Assembly: GCA_937951875.1 (NCBI GenBank)
Contig: CALGAN010000013.1
Span: forward strand, 23,005 to 87,004
Source of the DNA: an uncultured Alkalilimnicola sp.
Lineage (GTDB): Bacteria; Pseudomonadota; Gammaproteobacteria; Nitrococcales; AK92
Direction of reading: 5' to 3'
DNA length: 64,000 nucleotides
Shown one piece after another: positions 33,909 to 41,585 of this stretch (position 1 is its first letter; every line of letters starts with the position of its first letter). Below the pieces are notes generated by a model. It saw only the letters and a program-made list of their open reading frames with translations, had not been told where the DNA came from and ran no database searches. The position numbers and the translations under genes are program-made.

Positions 33909-34544
33909 TCAGTTAGAGCTTTGCGATTCCTCTCTGCTGCTCGGCCAGGCGCTGGAGTCGCTGCCACCGGCGGTGCCGCCGCCCGCGCTGCTGGAGTCGC
34001 TGCTGTCGGTCGAGCTACTGTCGCTGCCGGTGGAGGTGTCCTCCGAGCTGCTGCCGCCGCCGGCCGCGCCGCCGCCGACCGCCGAGCCCTGCTCCTCGAT
34101 CCCGAGCGCGGCCAAGGTATCCTGGTCGAGCTGGCCGCTGGCCTCCATGCCCTGGTCCTGCTGGAACTGCTGCAGGGCGGCCTGGGTCTGCGGGCCCATG
34201 ATGCCGTCCACCGGGCCGACGTCATAGCCCTGATCCTTCAGGGCTTGCTGGGCCTCGCGCACCGCGGGATCGGCATGGCTGGCGCTGGCCTGCTGATCCG
34301 AGCCGGCCGTTTGGTCGGTGCTCGCGGACGACGAGGGCTGGGACGATTCCATCGAGCTCGACGCCCCGCCGGCCGCGCCGCCGCCGGCGCTGGGCATGGA
34401 GGTTTCGGAGCGCGGCTCCTCGACACGGGACGATTGTTCCATCGATCCCGGCTGTTGCGATGATGCCGTTGATTCGGCATAGGCGGTCGAGAAGGCCAAT
34501 ATGCTGGCCGCCGACATGGCCAGAATGCTCAGACTGCGTTTCAT
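33909..34544 (-). CDS. secreted Ser/Gly-rich peptidoglycan-binding protein
   Basis: This 211-residue exported protein has a signal peptide (MKRSLSILAMSAASILAFST, cleavage after AYA) and a low-complexity Ser/Gln/Gly stretch. One PG_binding_1 domain spans about residues 92-148 (VREAQQALKDQGYDVGPVDG, then MGPQTQAALQQFQQDQGM), followed by a long Ser/Asp/Gly-rich tail. It should sit in the periplasm bound to murein; no enzymatic domain is visible. The ATG has an AAGGAGG site. It is divergent from the YceI-like gene. Confidence 0.85.
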   Translation of the reverse strand: MKRSLSILAMSAASILAFSTAYAESTASSQQPGSMEQSSRVEEPRSETSMPSAGGGAAGGASSSMESSQPSSSASTDQTAGSDQQASASHADPAVREAQQALKDQGYDVGPVDGIMGPQTQAALQQFQQDQGMEASGQLDQDTLAALGIEEQGSAVGGGAAGGGSSSEDTSTGSDSSSTDSSDSSSAGGGTAGGSDSSAWPSSREESQSSN

Positions 34545-34762
34545 GGATTCCTCCTTGAACTTCTCAGGGCAAACAGGCGCGTCGGCGCCTGAAAAAAGCT
34601 GCCAGCTTCGTTGGCAGTGCCCTGTTAGTTGAGGCTATTCCCGGCGAATCAAGAAAATTGGCTGCATTTTCCTGTCGCTTAGGCGCGACAGACGCGCGTC
34701 GTTGCCAAGGCGGCGATGGGCTATATCTTTCCTCCCGGTAACCGATTGGAAGGAGTTTCTCG

Positions 34763-35491
34763 ATGTTCGCCCCGCGTGCTTGTTTCGCTGCGCTGTTGCT
34801 GGCCGTGGCCGGTGTGGGTTGCCAACCGCAGCCGGTTCGGCCGGAGAGCGAATCGGCGAGCGCCGAGGTGCGTTTTCCTACGGAGCGTTACGCCAATGTC
34901 GATCCTGCGGTCGGGCGGGTATTCGAGGTCGATCCGGCCGCTTCCGAGGTGCGCATTTACGTCTACCGCGACGGGCCCTTGGCGGCGCGCGGCCACAACC
35001 ATGTGATCGTGGCGGACGATCTGGTCGGCGCCGTGCTGCTGCCGGCCGAGGGGCTGGCGTCGGCGGCGGTCGATCTGGTGGTGCCGGTCGAGCGCTTGCG
35101 GGTCGATCCGCCCGAGCTGCGCCAGCGGCTGGGCGGGTCCTTCGCCGCCGAGGTGCCGGCCGACGCGGCCGCCGCCACGCGCAAGAACATGCTCGGCGAG
35201 GCGGTGCTGGCCGCGGACCGCCATCCGCTGATCGGTGTGAGCGCGGTTCGGGTCGGCGGCGAGCTGCCCAAGCTGGTGCTGGAGGTCGCCATCAGCCTGC
35301 ACGGCCAAACCCGCCGCCAGCTGGTGCCGGTGGACGTGCGGCTCGATGGCGATCGGCTGCAGGCCCACGGGGCGCTGGCGATCCGCCAGAGCGAGTTCGG
35401 CATGACCCCGATGAGCGCGCTGGGCGGCCTGCTGCGCGTGCAGGACGAGGTGATGGTCGAGTTCCGGGTCGTGGCGCGGGCGCGGCGCTGA
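34763..35491 (+). CDS. YceI-like (lipo)protein
   Basis: This is a 242-residue exported protein. The signal sequence ends at C20 (LLLAVAGVGC), a possible but imperfect lipobox because position -3 is Gly. The mature part has a YceI-type lipocalin-like beta barrel: VFEVDPAASEVRIYVYRDG near residue 53, ARGHNHVIVADDL near 75, RKNMLGEAVLAADRHPLI near 140 and IRQSEFGMTPMSALGGLLRV near 208. YceI proteins bind isoprenoid lipids such as polyprenyl-phosphate or quinones. The Shine-Dalgarno is AAGGAG. Confidence 0.8.
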   Translation: MFAPRACFAALLLAVAGVGCQPQPVRPESESASAEVRFPTERYANVDPAVGRVFEVDPAASEVRIYVYRDGPLAARGHNHVIVADDLVGAVLLPAEGLASAAVDLVVPVERLRVDPPELRQRLGGSFAAEVPADAAAATRKNMLGEAVLAADRHPLIGVSAVRVGGELPKLVLEVAISLHGQTRRQLVPVDVRLDGDRLQAHGALAIRQSEFGMTPMSALGGLLRVQDEVMVEFRVVARARR

Positions 35492-35511
35492 CGGCGCCCC
35501 ATGCGAAGACG

Positions 35512-35544
35512 ATCATCCGGGCGGCGGACCGCCGCCCGGATGAT
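35512..35544. terminator. 16-bp perfect-stem bidirectional terminator candidate
   Basis: ATCATCCGGGCGGCGG and its reverse complement flank a single base, in the 60-bp gap between the convergent YceI-like and FTR1 genes. It is extremely stable but has no U-tract on either side. Confidence 0.6.
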
Positions 35545-35551
35545 GCCAAGC

Positions 35552-37483
35552 CTACTGCGCCAGCCGGCGTGCGCTGTAGTGGTTGAAGGCGAAAGCGGCG
35601 ATCGCCAACGCCAGCATGATCAGCTGCGCCGCCAGCGCCTCGACGTTGCCGTGGATGCCCAGCAGCGGCAGCGAGAAGCGGCCGATCGGGTTCACCGACA
35701 GGTAGCCCGCCTCCTGCAGCGCGGCTACGCCGTTGCCGACGAAGATCACCGCCAGCACGGCGATGAGCGCCGAGCTCCAGCTGAAGAACTGCCGCACCGG
35801 CAGCCGGATGCTCAGCTTGTACACCGCCCAGATCACCGCCAGCAGGAACGCCGCCGCCGCCGCGCCGCCGGCCAGGATGGCGTCGTGATTGCCCTGCTCC
35901 CACAGCGCCCGATAGAACAGCACGGTCTCGAACATCTCGCGGTACACCGCCAGGAACGACACCGCGGTCAGCGCCCAGAGGTTGCGGGTCTCCAGGGCGC
36001 CCTGCAGCTTGCCGGCCACGTATTGCTGCCAACGTGCCGCGTAGCTCTTGCTGTGCAGCCAGAAGCCGACGTACAGCAGGATCACGGCGGCCGCCAGCGC
36101 GGTGATGCCCTCGGTCAGCTCGCGGCTGGCGCCGCTGATGGTGATGATGTAGGTCGACACGAACCACGTGGCGATGCCCAGCACCACCGCGGCGATCCAG
36201 CCGCCGTGGACATAGGGCAGGGCATCGCGCCGCTCGGCCTTGCGCAGGAAGGCGAACACCGCCGCCAGCACCAGGATGGCTTCCAGCCCCTCGCGCGCCA
36301 GGATGATGAAGCTGCCGGTGAAGCTGCCGAGCGCCGACAGGCTGCCGGCCCGCAGCTCCTCGCGCGCCTGCGCGAGCATGGTCTTGATGTCGTCGATCTG
36401 CGCGGCCACCTCGTCGACCGGCGCGCCGTGGCGCAGCAGTTGGCGCAGCCGCATCATCTCGGTCTCCACGGCAAGGCCGAGCTTGTGGTCGACGGCGGAG
36501 ACGCTGGCCTCGGCCAGCTCGAAGCCTTCCAGGTAGGCGGTCAGCGCCAGCTGCTCGGCGCGGGCGCGGTCGCCGGCGCGATAGGCGGCCAGGCTCTCGT
36601 CCAGCGTGCGGCTGGTGAAGCTGAGGTGATCCTGGTCTTGCGCGCTGGCCACCAGCGCCGGCTGCGAGCGCAGATAGGCGAGCACGGCGACGCCATCCTC
36701 GCCGAACTGGGCGCGCACCGCCTCGGGCGTGGCCTGGCTCAGCGCGTTGAGGTCGCTCAGGGCGGCCAGCGCCGGATGGCCCTGCGCCGCCAGCGCGGCG
36801 CCCTGGGAGCGCTCGGCGTCGCCGTAGCGCAGCTGGCTGATGTAATAGGCCAGCGCCCAGCGCTCGGCCTCGCTGAGCTGGCTGAAGCTCGGCATCGCCG
36901 TGCCTTCCACGCCCAGGGTGAGCGTGTTGTAGAGCGCGAACGGGCTGCGCTGATCCTGGCGCACCGGCTCATGGAAATCGGTGGGGGGCGGTTCCAGGCC
37001 GGCGCCGGCCGGGCCGTCGCCGCGGCCTTCGGCGCCGTGGCAGCTGGCGCACTGCGCCTGGAACAGCTGGTGGCCGAGCGCCAGGTCCGGCGCCTGCTGC
37101 GGCGCCATGGTCACCGGATAGTGCTGCATCAGCCCGCGGCTGATCTCGGCCGTGAGCGCGCTGATCCGCGCCAGCGGCGCCTTGGCGGCGACAGCCTCGC
37201 GCAGCGCGGCGGCGGCCTGCAGCAGCGCAGGCTTGCCCGGCTCCTCGGGCAGCGTCTGGATACGGCTTTCGATAGCGGCCGAGAATTCCTGCATCTCGGC
37301 GTATTCCGCTTCGTTCACCACCTGGCCGTCCTCCACCGCCTCCGGGTAGTCGACGCCCAGGTAGTCGGCCATCTGCATGATGATCGCCACGTCTTGCGTC
37401 TGATCGGCGTGGGCGGCCAGGGGGCCGGCAAGGTAAAAGAAAAGGATCAACAGCCACTGCAGGCCGAGACGACCTTTGCGCAT
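35552..37483 (-). CDS. cytochrome c-FTR1 iron permease fusion
   Basis: This 643-residue protein joins a periplasmic c-type cytochrome to an FTR1-family iron permease. After a signal peptide (about residues 1-26) comes a heme site C145-ASC-H149 with a likely Met ligand in GTAMPSF near 197. A helical linker follows, then about seven membrane helices with the two iron-binding REXXE motifs, R397-EGLE401 and R515-EMFE519. It should oxidise or pass electrons from Fe2+ and import iron across the inner membrane. The start has TAGGAA upstream, and a Fur box lies 23-37 bp before the ATG. No EfeO/EfeB partner adjoins it. Confidence 0.9.
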   Translation of the reverse strand: MRKGRLGLQWLLILFFYLAGPLAAHADQTQDVAIIMQMADYLGVDYPEAVEDGQVVNEAEYAEMQEFSAAIESRIQTLPEEPGKPALLQAAAALREAVAAKAPLARISALTAEISRGLMQHYPVTMAPQQAPDLALGHQLFQAQCASCHGAEGRGDGPAGAGLEPPPTDFHEPVRQDQRSPFALYNTLTLGVEGTAMPSFSQLSEAERWALAYYISQLRYGDAERSQGAALAAQGHPALAALSDLNALSQATPEAVRAQFGEDGVAVLAYLRSQPALVASAQDQDHLSFTSRTLDESLAAYRAGDRARAEQLALTAYLEGFELAEASVSAVDHKLGLAVETEMMRLRQLLRHGAPVDEVAAQIDDIKTMLAQAREELRAGSLSALGSFTGSFIILAREGLEAILVLAAVFAFLRKAERRDALPYVHGGWIAAVVLGIATWFVSTYIITISGASRELTEGITALAAAVILLYVGFWLHSKSYAARWQQYVAGKLQGALETRNLWALTAVSFLAVYREMFETVLFYRALWEQGNHDAILAGGAAAAAFLLAVIWAVYKLSIRLPVRQFFSWSSALIAVLAVIFVGNGVAALQEAGYLSVNPIGRFSLPLLGIHGNVEALAAQLIMLALAIAAFAFNHYSARRLAQ

Positions 37484-37505
37484 GTCCGGTTCCTAAGATT
37501 GGTAA

Positions 37506-37520
37506 CGAGAATGATTATCA
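37506..37520. promoter_or_regulatory. Fur box upstream of the FTR1 gene
   Basis: Read on the minus strand the site is TGATAAT-C-ATTCTCG, matching the 7-1-7 Fur consensus TGATAATcATTATCA in 13 of 15 positions with a perfect left arm. It lies just upstream of the iron permease start and divergent from glk, so iron-repressed expression of the permease is expected. Confidence 0.75.
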
Positions 37521-37650
37521 GCGGTAGAGCGGCTCCGATGCAATGCGACGGCGTCCTGGCGCGAAGGGCGGGTTCCGGTCGCGCGGCGTTTGGCGGCAGG
37601 CGCCCGGACGCCATATCAGCAGCGTGCCTGGCGCGGACCAAGGAGGGCGG

Positions 37651-38655
37651 ATGAGCAGCGGCGCGGACGGGGCTCCCATCCTGGTGGCCGATATCGGCGG
37701 CACCAACGCGCGCTTCGCGCTCGTCGACGGCGGCGGCGTGCCGACCGCCCAGCGGGCGTTCCGCTGCGCCGATTTCGCCACGCTGGCGGAGGCCGCCGAG
37801 CGCTACCTGGCGGCGCTCGGCGGCGAGCGGCCGCGCCGCGCGGCCATGGCCGTGGCCACACCCATCACCGGCGATTGGGTGACCATGACCAATCACCGGT
37901 GGTCGTTCTCGGTGGCGGAGACGCGCGCGCGGCTGGGACTGGACGAGTTGCGGGTGGTCAACGACTTCACGGCCCTGGCCCTGGCGGTGCCGCGGCTGCG
38001 ACCGGAGGAACGGCGCCAGATCGGCGGCGGCGCCCCGGCCGCGTGGGCGCCGATCGCCGTGATCGGACCTGGCACCGGCCTAGGGGTGTCGGGACTGGTG
38101 CCGGCCGACGACGGCCGTTATCTGCCGCTGCAGAGCGAGGGCGGGCATGTCACCTACGGCGCGAGCAACGCCCGCGAGTTCGAGATCCTGACCGTGCTGG
38201 CCCGCCGCTATCCGCACATCTCGGCCGAGCGGCTTGTCTCCGGCCCCGGCTTGGTCAACCTCTACCAAGCCATCGCCGAGCTGGCGGGGGTCGAACCCGA
38301 GCCGCTGCAGCCGCCGGACGTCTCGGCCCGAGCGGTGGCCGGCGCCTGCGCGCTGTGCCGCGAAGCGCTCGACCTGTTCTGCGCCATGCTGGGTGTGGTG
38401 GCCGGTAACCTGGTGCTGACGCTGGGGGCGCGCGGCGGGCTGTACATCGGCGGCGGCATCGTGCCGAAGCTGGGCGATTACTTCGCCGCCTCGCCGTTCC
38501 GCGCCGCCTTTGAGCGGCGAGGGCGATTCACCGCCTATCTGGCGGCCGTGCCCAGTTATGTGATCACGGCGCCCATGCCGGCGCTGCTCGGCGCCGCCGC
38601 CGCCTTCGACTATCCGGGGCAGGCGGTCGGCGTCTGCAGTCGCCGCCAGGACTAG
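37651..38655 (+). CDS. glk: glucokinase
   Basis: This is a 334-residue Glk of the bacterial group A ROK-distant type, phosphorylating glucose with ATP. Motifs are LVADIGGTNARFALVDGG at the N-terminus (phosphate loop), VVNDFTALALAVP near 110, IGPGTGLGVSGLVP near 137, SEGGHVTYGASN near 162 and LYIGGGIVPKLGDYF near 267. The ATG at 37651 follows AGGAGG; longer upstream readings are not supported. An MBL hydrolase gene follows after 34 bp. Confidence 0.93.
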   Translation: MSSGADGAPILVADIGGTNARFALVDGGGVPTAQRAFRCADFATLAEAAERYLAALGGERPRRAAMAVATPITGDWVTMTNHRWSFSVAETRARLGLDELRVVNDFTALALAVPRLRPEERRQIGGGAPAAWAPIAVIGPGTGLGVSGLVPADDGRYLPLQSEGGHVTYGASNAREFEILTVLARRYPHISAERLVSGPGLVNLYQAIAELAGVEPEPLQPPDVSARAVAGACALCREALDLFCAMLGVVAGNLVLTLGARGGLYIGGGIVPKLGDYFAASPFRAAFERRGRFTAYLAAVPSYVITAPMPALLGAAAAFDYPGQAVGVCSRRQD

Positions 38656-38689
38656 GCGTCAATCGGTGATTTGTGATAAGCACCCAGGC

Positions 38690-39646
38690 ATGACGACCTA
38701 TAACGATTACCTACAAGACTTTCCCCACGGCGTCAGCGCCATCGACACCGATTTCGTCCGGCCGCGGTTGGATTCCAGCCATCTGATCGTGCGCAACGGC
38801 CGCGCCGCCTTCGTCGATACCGGCACCAACTCCGGCGTGCCGCGCCTGCTGCAGGCGCTGGCCGACAAGAACCTCGATCCGGCCGATGTCGATTACGTGC
38901 TGCTGACTCACATCCACCTCGACCACGCCGGCGGCGCCGGTCTGCTGATGCAGCACCTGCCCAACGCCAAGCTGGTGGTGCATCCGCGCGGCGCCGGCCA
39001 CATGGCCGCGCCCGACAAGCTCATCGCCGGCACCCGCGCGGTGTACGGCGACGAGCTCTACCGACGCATGTACGGCGACATCCTGCCGATTCCCGCCGAG
39101 CGCATCGTCGAGAGCAGCGACGGCATGCGGCTGCGCCTGGGCGACAGTGAGCTGGAGCTGATCCACACGCCGGGGCACGCCCTGCACCACTACTGCATCA
39201 TCGATCACGACGCCAACGCGGTGTTCACCGGCGATACCTTCGGCATCTCCTACCGCGAGTTCGACACCGCGCGCGGCGCGTTCGTGTTCGCCTCGACCAC
39301 GCCGGTGCAGTTCGATCCGCAGGCCGCGCACGCCTCGATCGACCGCCTGCTGAGCTATGGGCCGAGCGCGGCCTATCTCACCCATTACAGCCGGGTCACC
39401 GACCTGGAGCGGCTGGCGCAGGACCTGCACCGCGATCTGGACGCCTACGTGGCGATCGCCCGCGGCTGCGGCGCGAGCGGCATGGAGGCGGTCGGTGCCA
39501 TCGCCACGCGGCTGCGCGAGCACATGCTGCGGCGCCTGCAGGACCACGGCTGCACCATGAGTCCGGCGGAGGTCGACGGCCTGCTGAGCGTGGATATCCA
39601 GATCAACGCTCAGGGGTTGGCGGTGTGGCTCGCCAAGCAGGCCTGA
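38690..39646 (+). CDS. MBL-fold metallohydrolase
   Basis: This 318-residue metallo-beta-lactamase-fold hydrolase has the metal motif H74-x-H76-x-D78-H79 (LLTHIHLDHAGG), a third metal His in HTPGHALHHYC near 160 and Asp in FTGDTFGISYREFD near 185. This resembles glyoxalase II/flavodiiron-like hydrolases, but the substrate is unknown. I chose the ATG at 38690; an in-frame GTG 24 bases earlier is possible and neither has a strong ribosome-binding site. It is probably co-transcribed with glk. Confidence 0.88.
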   Translation: MTTYNDYLQDFPHGVSAIDTDFVRPRLDSSHLIVRNGRAAFVDTGTNSGVPRLLQALADKNLDPADVDYVLLTHIHLDHAGGAGLLMQHLPNAKLVVHPRGAGHMAAPDKLIAGTRAVYGDELYRRMYGDILPIPAERIVESSDGMRLRLGDSELELIHTPGHALHHYCIIDHDANAVFTGDTFGISYREFDTARGAFVFASTTPVQFDPQAAHASIDRLLSYGPSAAYLTHYSRVTDLERLAQDLHRDLDAYVAIARGCGASGMEAVGAIATRLREHMLRRLQDHGCTMSPAEVDGLLSVDIQINAQGLAVWLAKQA

Positions 39647-39671
39647 GCGGTGTCGCAACTTTCGGTGGCGA

Positions 39672-39701
39672 TTGGAATTTTTCCCGCAATGTCGGTAAGA
39701 T
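39672..39701 (+). promoter_or_regulatory. sigma-70 promoter in the 600-bp gap
   Basis: TTGGAA (39672-39677), an 18-base spacer and TAAGAT (39696-39701) give one of the better promoter matches in the window. It reads toward a 23-codon ORF rather than any annotated gene. Confidence 0.5.
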
Positions 39702-39744
39702 CGGGCAAGTCGACGATTCATCCGACCTTTTTCGCCAGGAAGCC

Positions 39745-39816
39745 ATGAACCGCCACAACGTCGATCCATTCGGACCGGCCACGCTCGTGGCGGGACGTCG
39801 CGCTGCTACGCCTTGA
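39745..39816 (+). CDS. possible 23-residue leader/small ORF
   Basis: ATG follows AGGAAG after two bases and the frame reads MNRHNVDPFGPATLVAGRRA then ATP before TGA. A GC-rich imperfect hairpin (39819-39848) begins just after the stop. Promoter, short ORF and hairpin resemble a leader/attenuator layout, but no run of regulatory codons and no immediately following gene is seen. I cannot assign a role. Confidence 0.3.
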   Translation: MNRHNVDPFGPATLVAGRRAATP

Positions 39817-40182
39817 TGCGCCGGGTGGCGCGGCGTGCCGCGCCCGGCCCGGCCTCCTATCCACAGCGAGAAATCCACCCGATGACCATGCGCGCGCCTA
39901 GGCGCGCTGGTGTGGCTTTGTCCGCGGTCGTTCGGATCGTCGACGCCGCGGGGGCGGCGGTCTGCCTTGGCGCGGTAAGACGCCCCCGCTGATTCAGCTT
40001 GGCCAGCGGCCGGCCCGGTTCAGCGGGCCGAATGCCGGCGTTTCCCGAAATTCTCTGAGCGTGGCCGCCGCCTCGCGGGGCGGTGCGGTCAGCTTTTGCG
40101 CATAGCGGTCGGGCGGACCGGTTGAGGTGAGTCGAAATGGACCGAATTTTGTCCAAGAGGCAAAGCATTCCAACGCTTGACT

Positions 40183-40209
40183 AGCGGGCGCCGCGCCGCG
40201 GCGCCCGCT
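40183..40209. repeat. 27-bp perfect inverted repeat
   Basis: AGCGGGCGCCGCG, one central C and the exact reverse complement lie 37 bp before the EF-G-like gene. It could be a terminator for a transcript from the promoter at 39.7 kb, or an operator. No U-tract follows. Confidence 0.45.
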
Positions 40210-40245
40210 ACGGCTTGGCTGGGTTCCATTCGTTCGAGAGGGGGC

Positions 40246-40794
40246 ATGATGACGGTTTATGTGCTTTCGCAGCTGGTGCGGGTTCGCGCCGGCAGGGCTC
40301 AGCTGACGTTCGCCCGGGAAGCGGCCGCCGCGCTCGCGGGGCTGCCGGGTGTCGCGACCAAGGTTTCCAAGCAAGGGCTCGAAGTGCTCGCCACCGACGA
40401 GGACGCTTTGCGCACCGCTATCGCCTGGCTGGGCGAGCGGTACGGGCGGCGGCTGCTGGCGTTTCGGCCGCAGGTGGTTTGCGCCGACGCGGCGGAGCCG
40501 GTCATGCGCGTGCGGGTGGTGACGCAGCCGGACTACGCGCAGCCGGTCAAGCGCAGTCTGCGGCGCCGGGGCGCCGAGCTGCTGTCGGCCAAGGCGCGCG
40601 AGGGGGATGTCGAGATCGTGGCGCTGGCGCCGCAGTCGAACATCATCGGCTTCGGCCGCGAACTTACCGCCATTTCCTGGAACACGGCGCTGCTAGAGAT
40701 CGTTTTCAGCCACTACGACCGCGGCGAGCGGGCGGCGGCCGGTCCGCCGCCGGCAGCGGCGCGGACAGCGGTGGCGGCGGCGCGGCTCGAATAG
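40246..40794 (+). CDS. stand-alone EF-G domain III+V-like protein without GTPase
   Basis: This is a 182-residue protein. Residues 84-160 read like EF-G domain V: EPVMRVRVVTQPDYAQPVKR, then LRRRGAEL, IGFGRELTAISWNT and VFSHYDRG. These correspond to EPIMRVEV, RRG, MFGYATDLRS-TQG and FxHY in EF-G. Residues about 22-78 (GLEVLATDEDALRTAIAWLG, ERYGRRLLAFRPQVV) resemble domain III (GELHLEVxxxRLxREYGVEVxVGxPQVxYRE). Domain IV, domain II and the G domain are missing. A Pro/Ala tail follows. The start (ATGATG) is behind GAGAGGGGG. The protein presumably folds as two ferredoxin-like modules and might bind the ribosome; this is inference. A zinc-ribbon membrane protein follows after 15 bp. Confidence 0.7.
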   Translation: MMTVYVLSQLVRVRAGRAQLTFAREAAAALAGLPGVATKVSKQGLEVLATDEDALRTAIAWLGERYGRRLLAFRPQVVCADAAEPVMRVRVVTQPDYAQPVKRSLRRRGAELLSAKAREGDVEIVALAPQSNIIGFGRELTAISWNTALLEIVFSHYDRGERAAAGPPPAAARTAVAAARLE

Positions 40795-40809
40795 CGGGGA
40801 GGTGGCGAA

Positions 40810-41121
40810 ATGGGTGAAAGGATGATCGAGGATCGCCGGCGCAGGCTCGAACTCGCTGGCGTCGGTCCGCCGGCGGCGATGGCGGCCGAGGAAGCTCGCG
40901 GCGCCCGCCGGGATCGTACCCGGCCGGCGCCGGACGGCGGGTCGCGCGGTTGCTCGCTGTGCGCGCCGCCCAGGCCGCTGCTGGCGCGGCTGCTCGGCGG
41001 CAGCGCCTGCTCCGGCTGCGGTGCGCGCGTGACCGACCCGACTTTACCCCGCTGGACGGTGGCCATCGTCGCGGTCTACGCGGCCTGCCTACTGTATCGC
41101 TGGCTGGAAACGCTGGTGTGA
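40810..41121 (+). CDS. zinc-ribbon protein with C-terminal membrane anchor
   Basis: This is a 103-residue protein of unknown family. The N-terminal half is Arg/Ala-rich. Two CxxC pairs (CSLC near residue 48 and CSGC near 67) could bind one zinc, and the C-terminus is a single membrane helix (WTVAIVAVYAACLLYRWLE). The ATG has GGGAGGTGG upstream. It starts 15 bp after the EF-G-like gene and is probably co-transcribed, making a two-gene unit of unknown job. Confidence 0.6.
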   Translation: MGERMIEDRRRRLELAGVGPPAAMAAEEARGARRDRTRPAPDGGSRGCSLCAPPRPLLARLLGGSACSGCGARVTDPTLPRWTVAIVAVYAACLLYRWLETLV

Positions 41122-41168
41122 TCCGACGCGGCGCGGCCATGGCTCCCCTTGGGGGGCGGCCGCGCCGT

Positions 41169-41441
41169 TCAGCGCTGCAGCTTGTCGATGGTGCGTTCGA
41201 TGGCTTGCCCGGTCTTGTCCGCCGCCGTTCCGACGGCGTCGCCGGCTTTCTCCAGCGCCTTGCCGGTGTGCTCGGCGGCGGTTTCCAGGGCAGCCCCGGT
41301 TTTCTCGGCGACGGGCGTCACCGCCTGATCGATCTTCCGGCCGATCCGGGTCAGGAAACCCTCTTCCTCGGCCAGGACCGGTTGCGTCGCGGACAGCGCC
41401 AACAGCAGCGCGACGGCTCCGACAAGGCTATGGTTGCGCAT
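41169..41441 (-). CDS. exported protein with 11-residue helical repeats
   Basis: This is a 90-residue protein with a signal peptide (MRNHSLVGAVALLLALSATQ, cleavage near PVLA). The mature part has 11-mer amphipathic repeats: AEKTGAALETA, AEHTGKALEKA and ADKTGQAIERT. Such repeats occur in LEA-like and apolipoprotein-like proteins that bind membranes or protect proteins. The function is unknown. An in-frame GTG at 41453 is an alternative start. It is convergent with the zinc-ribbon gene. Confidence 0.7.
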   Translation of the reverse strand: MRNHSLVGAVALLLALSATQPVLAEEEGFLTRIGRKIDQAVTPVAEKTGAALETAAEHTGKALEKAGDAVGTAADKTGQAIERTIDKLQR

Positions 41442-41585
41442 ATCGTCGTTCACGGTTGCGGGCAGGGGCGGTGTCGATCTTAACCGCCGCGCTGCCTACG
41501 GTCACCCCGCTTGCCGCAGCCCGTGGCGGATCGGCAGCATAGCGGTTGCGTGAGGGCCGGTCCGGCAACCATCGGCGGGGTCGCT

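Larger units (their letters stand above)
39647..40245. other. 600-bp gap without a convincing gene
   Basis: The gap holds a good promoter near its left end, a 23-codon ORF with ribosome-binding site, an imperfect GC hairpin after it (39819-39848) and a 27-bp perfect inverted repeat near the right end. Longer open frames on either strand have poor start context and no recognisable similarity. I see no tRNA. An RNA-based regulator or a decayed gene is possible. Confidence 0.5.

Noticed and set aside
34572..34596. CAGGCGC/GCGCCTG hairpin followed by A-run as a terminator
   Set aside because: The A-run lies on the wrong side for plus-strand termination, and on the minus strand the U-run precedes the stem.
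39857..40168. Minus-strand ORF of 103 codons in the 600-bp gap
   Set aside because: No ribosome-binding site, Arg/Ala/Thr-biased composition and no recognisable domain.
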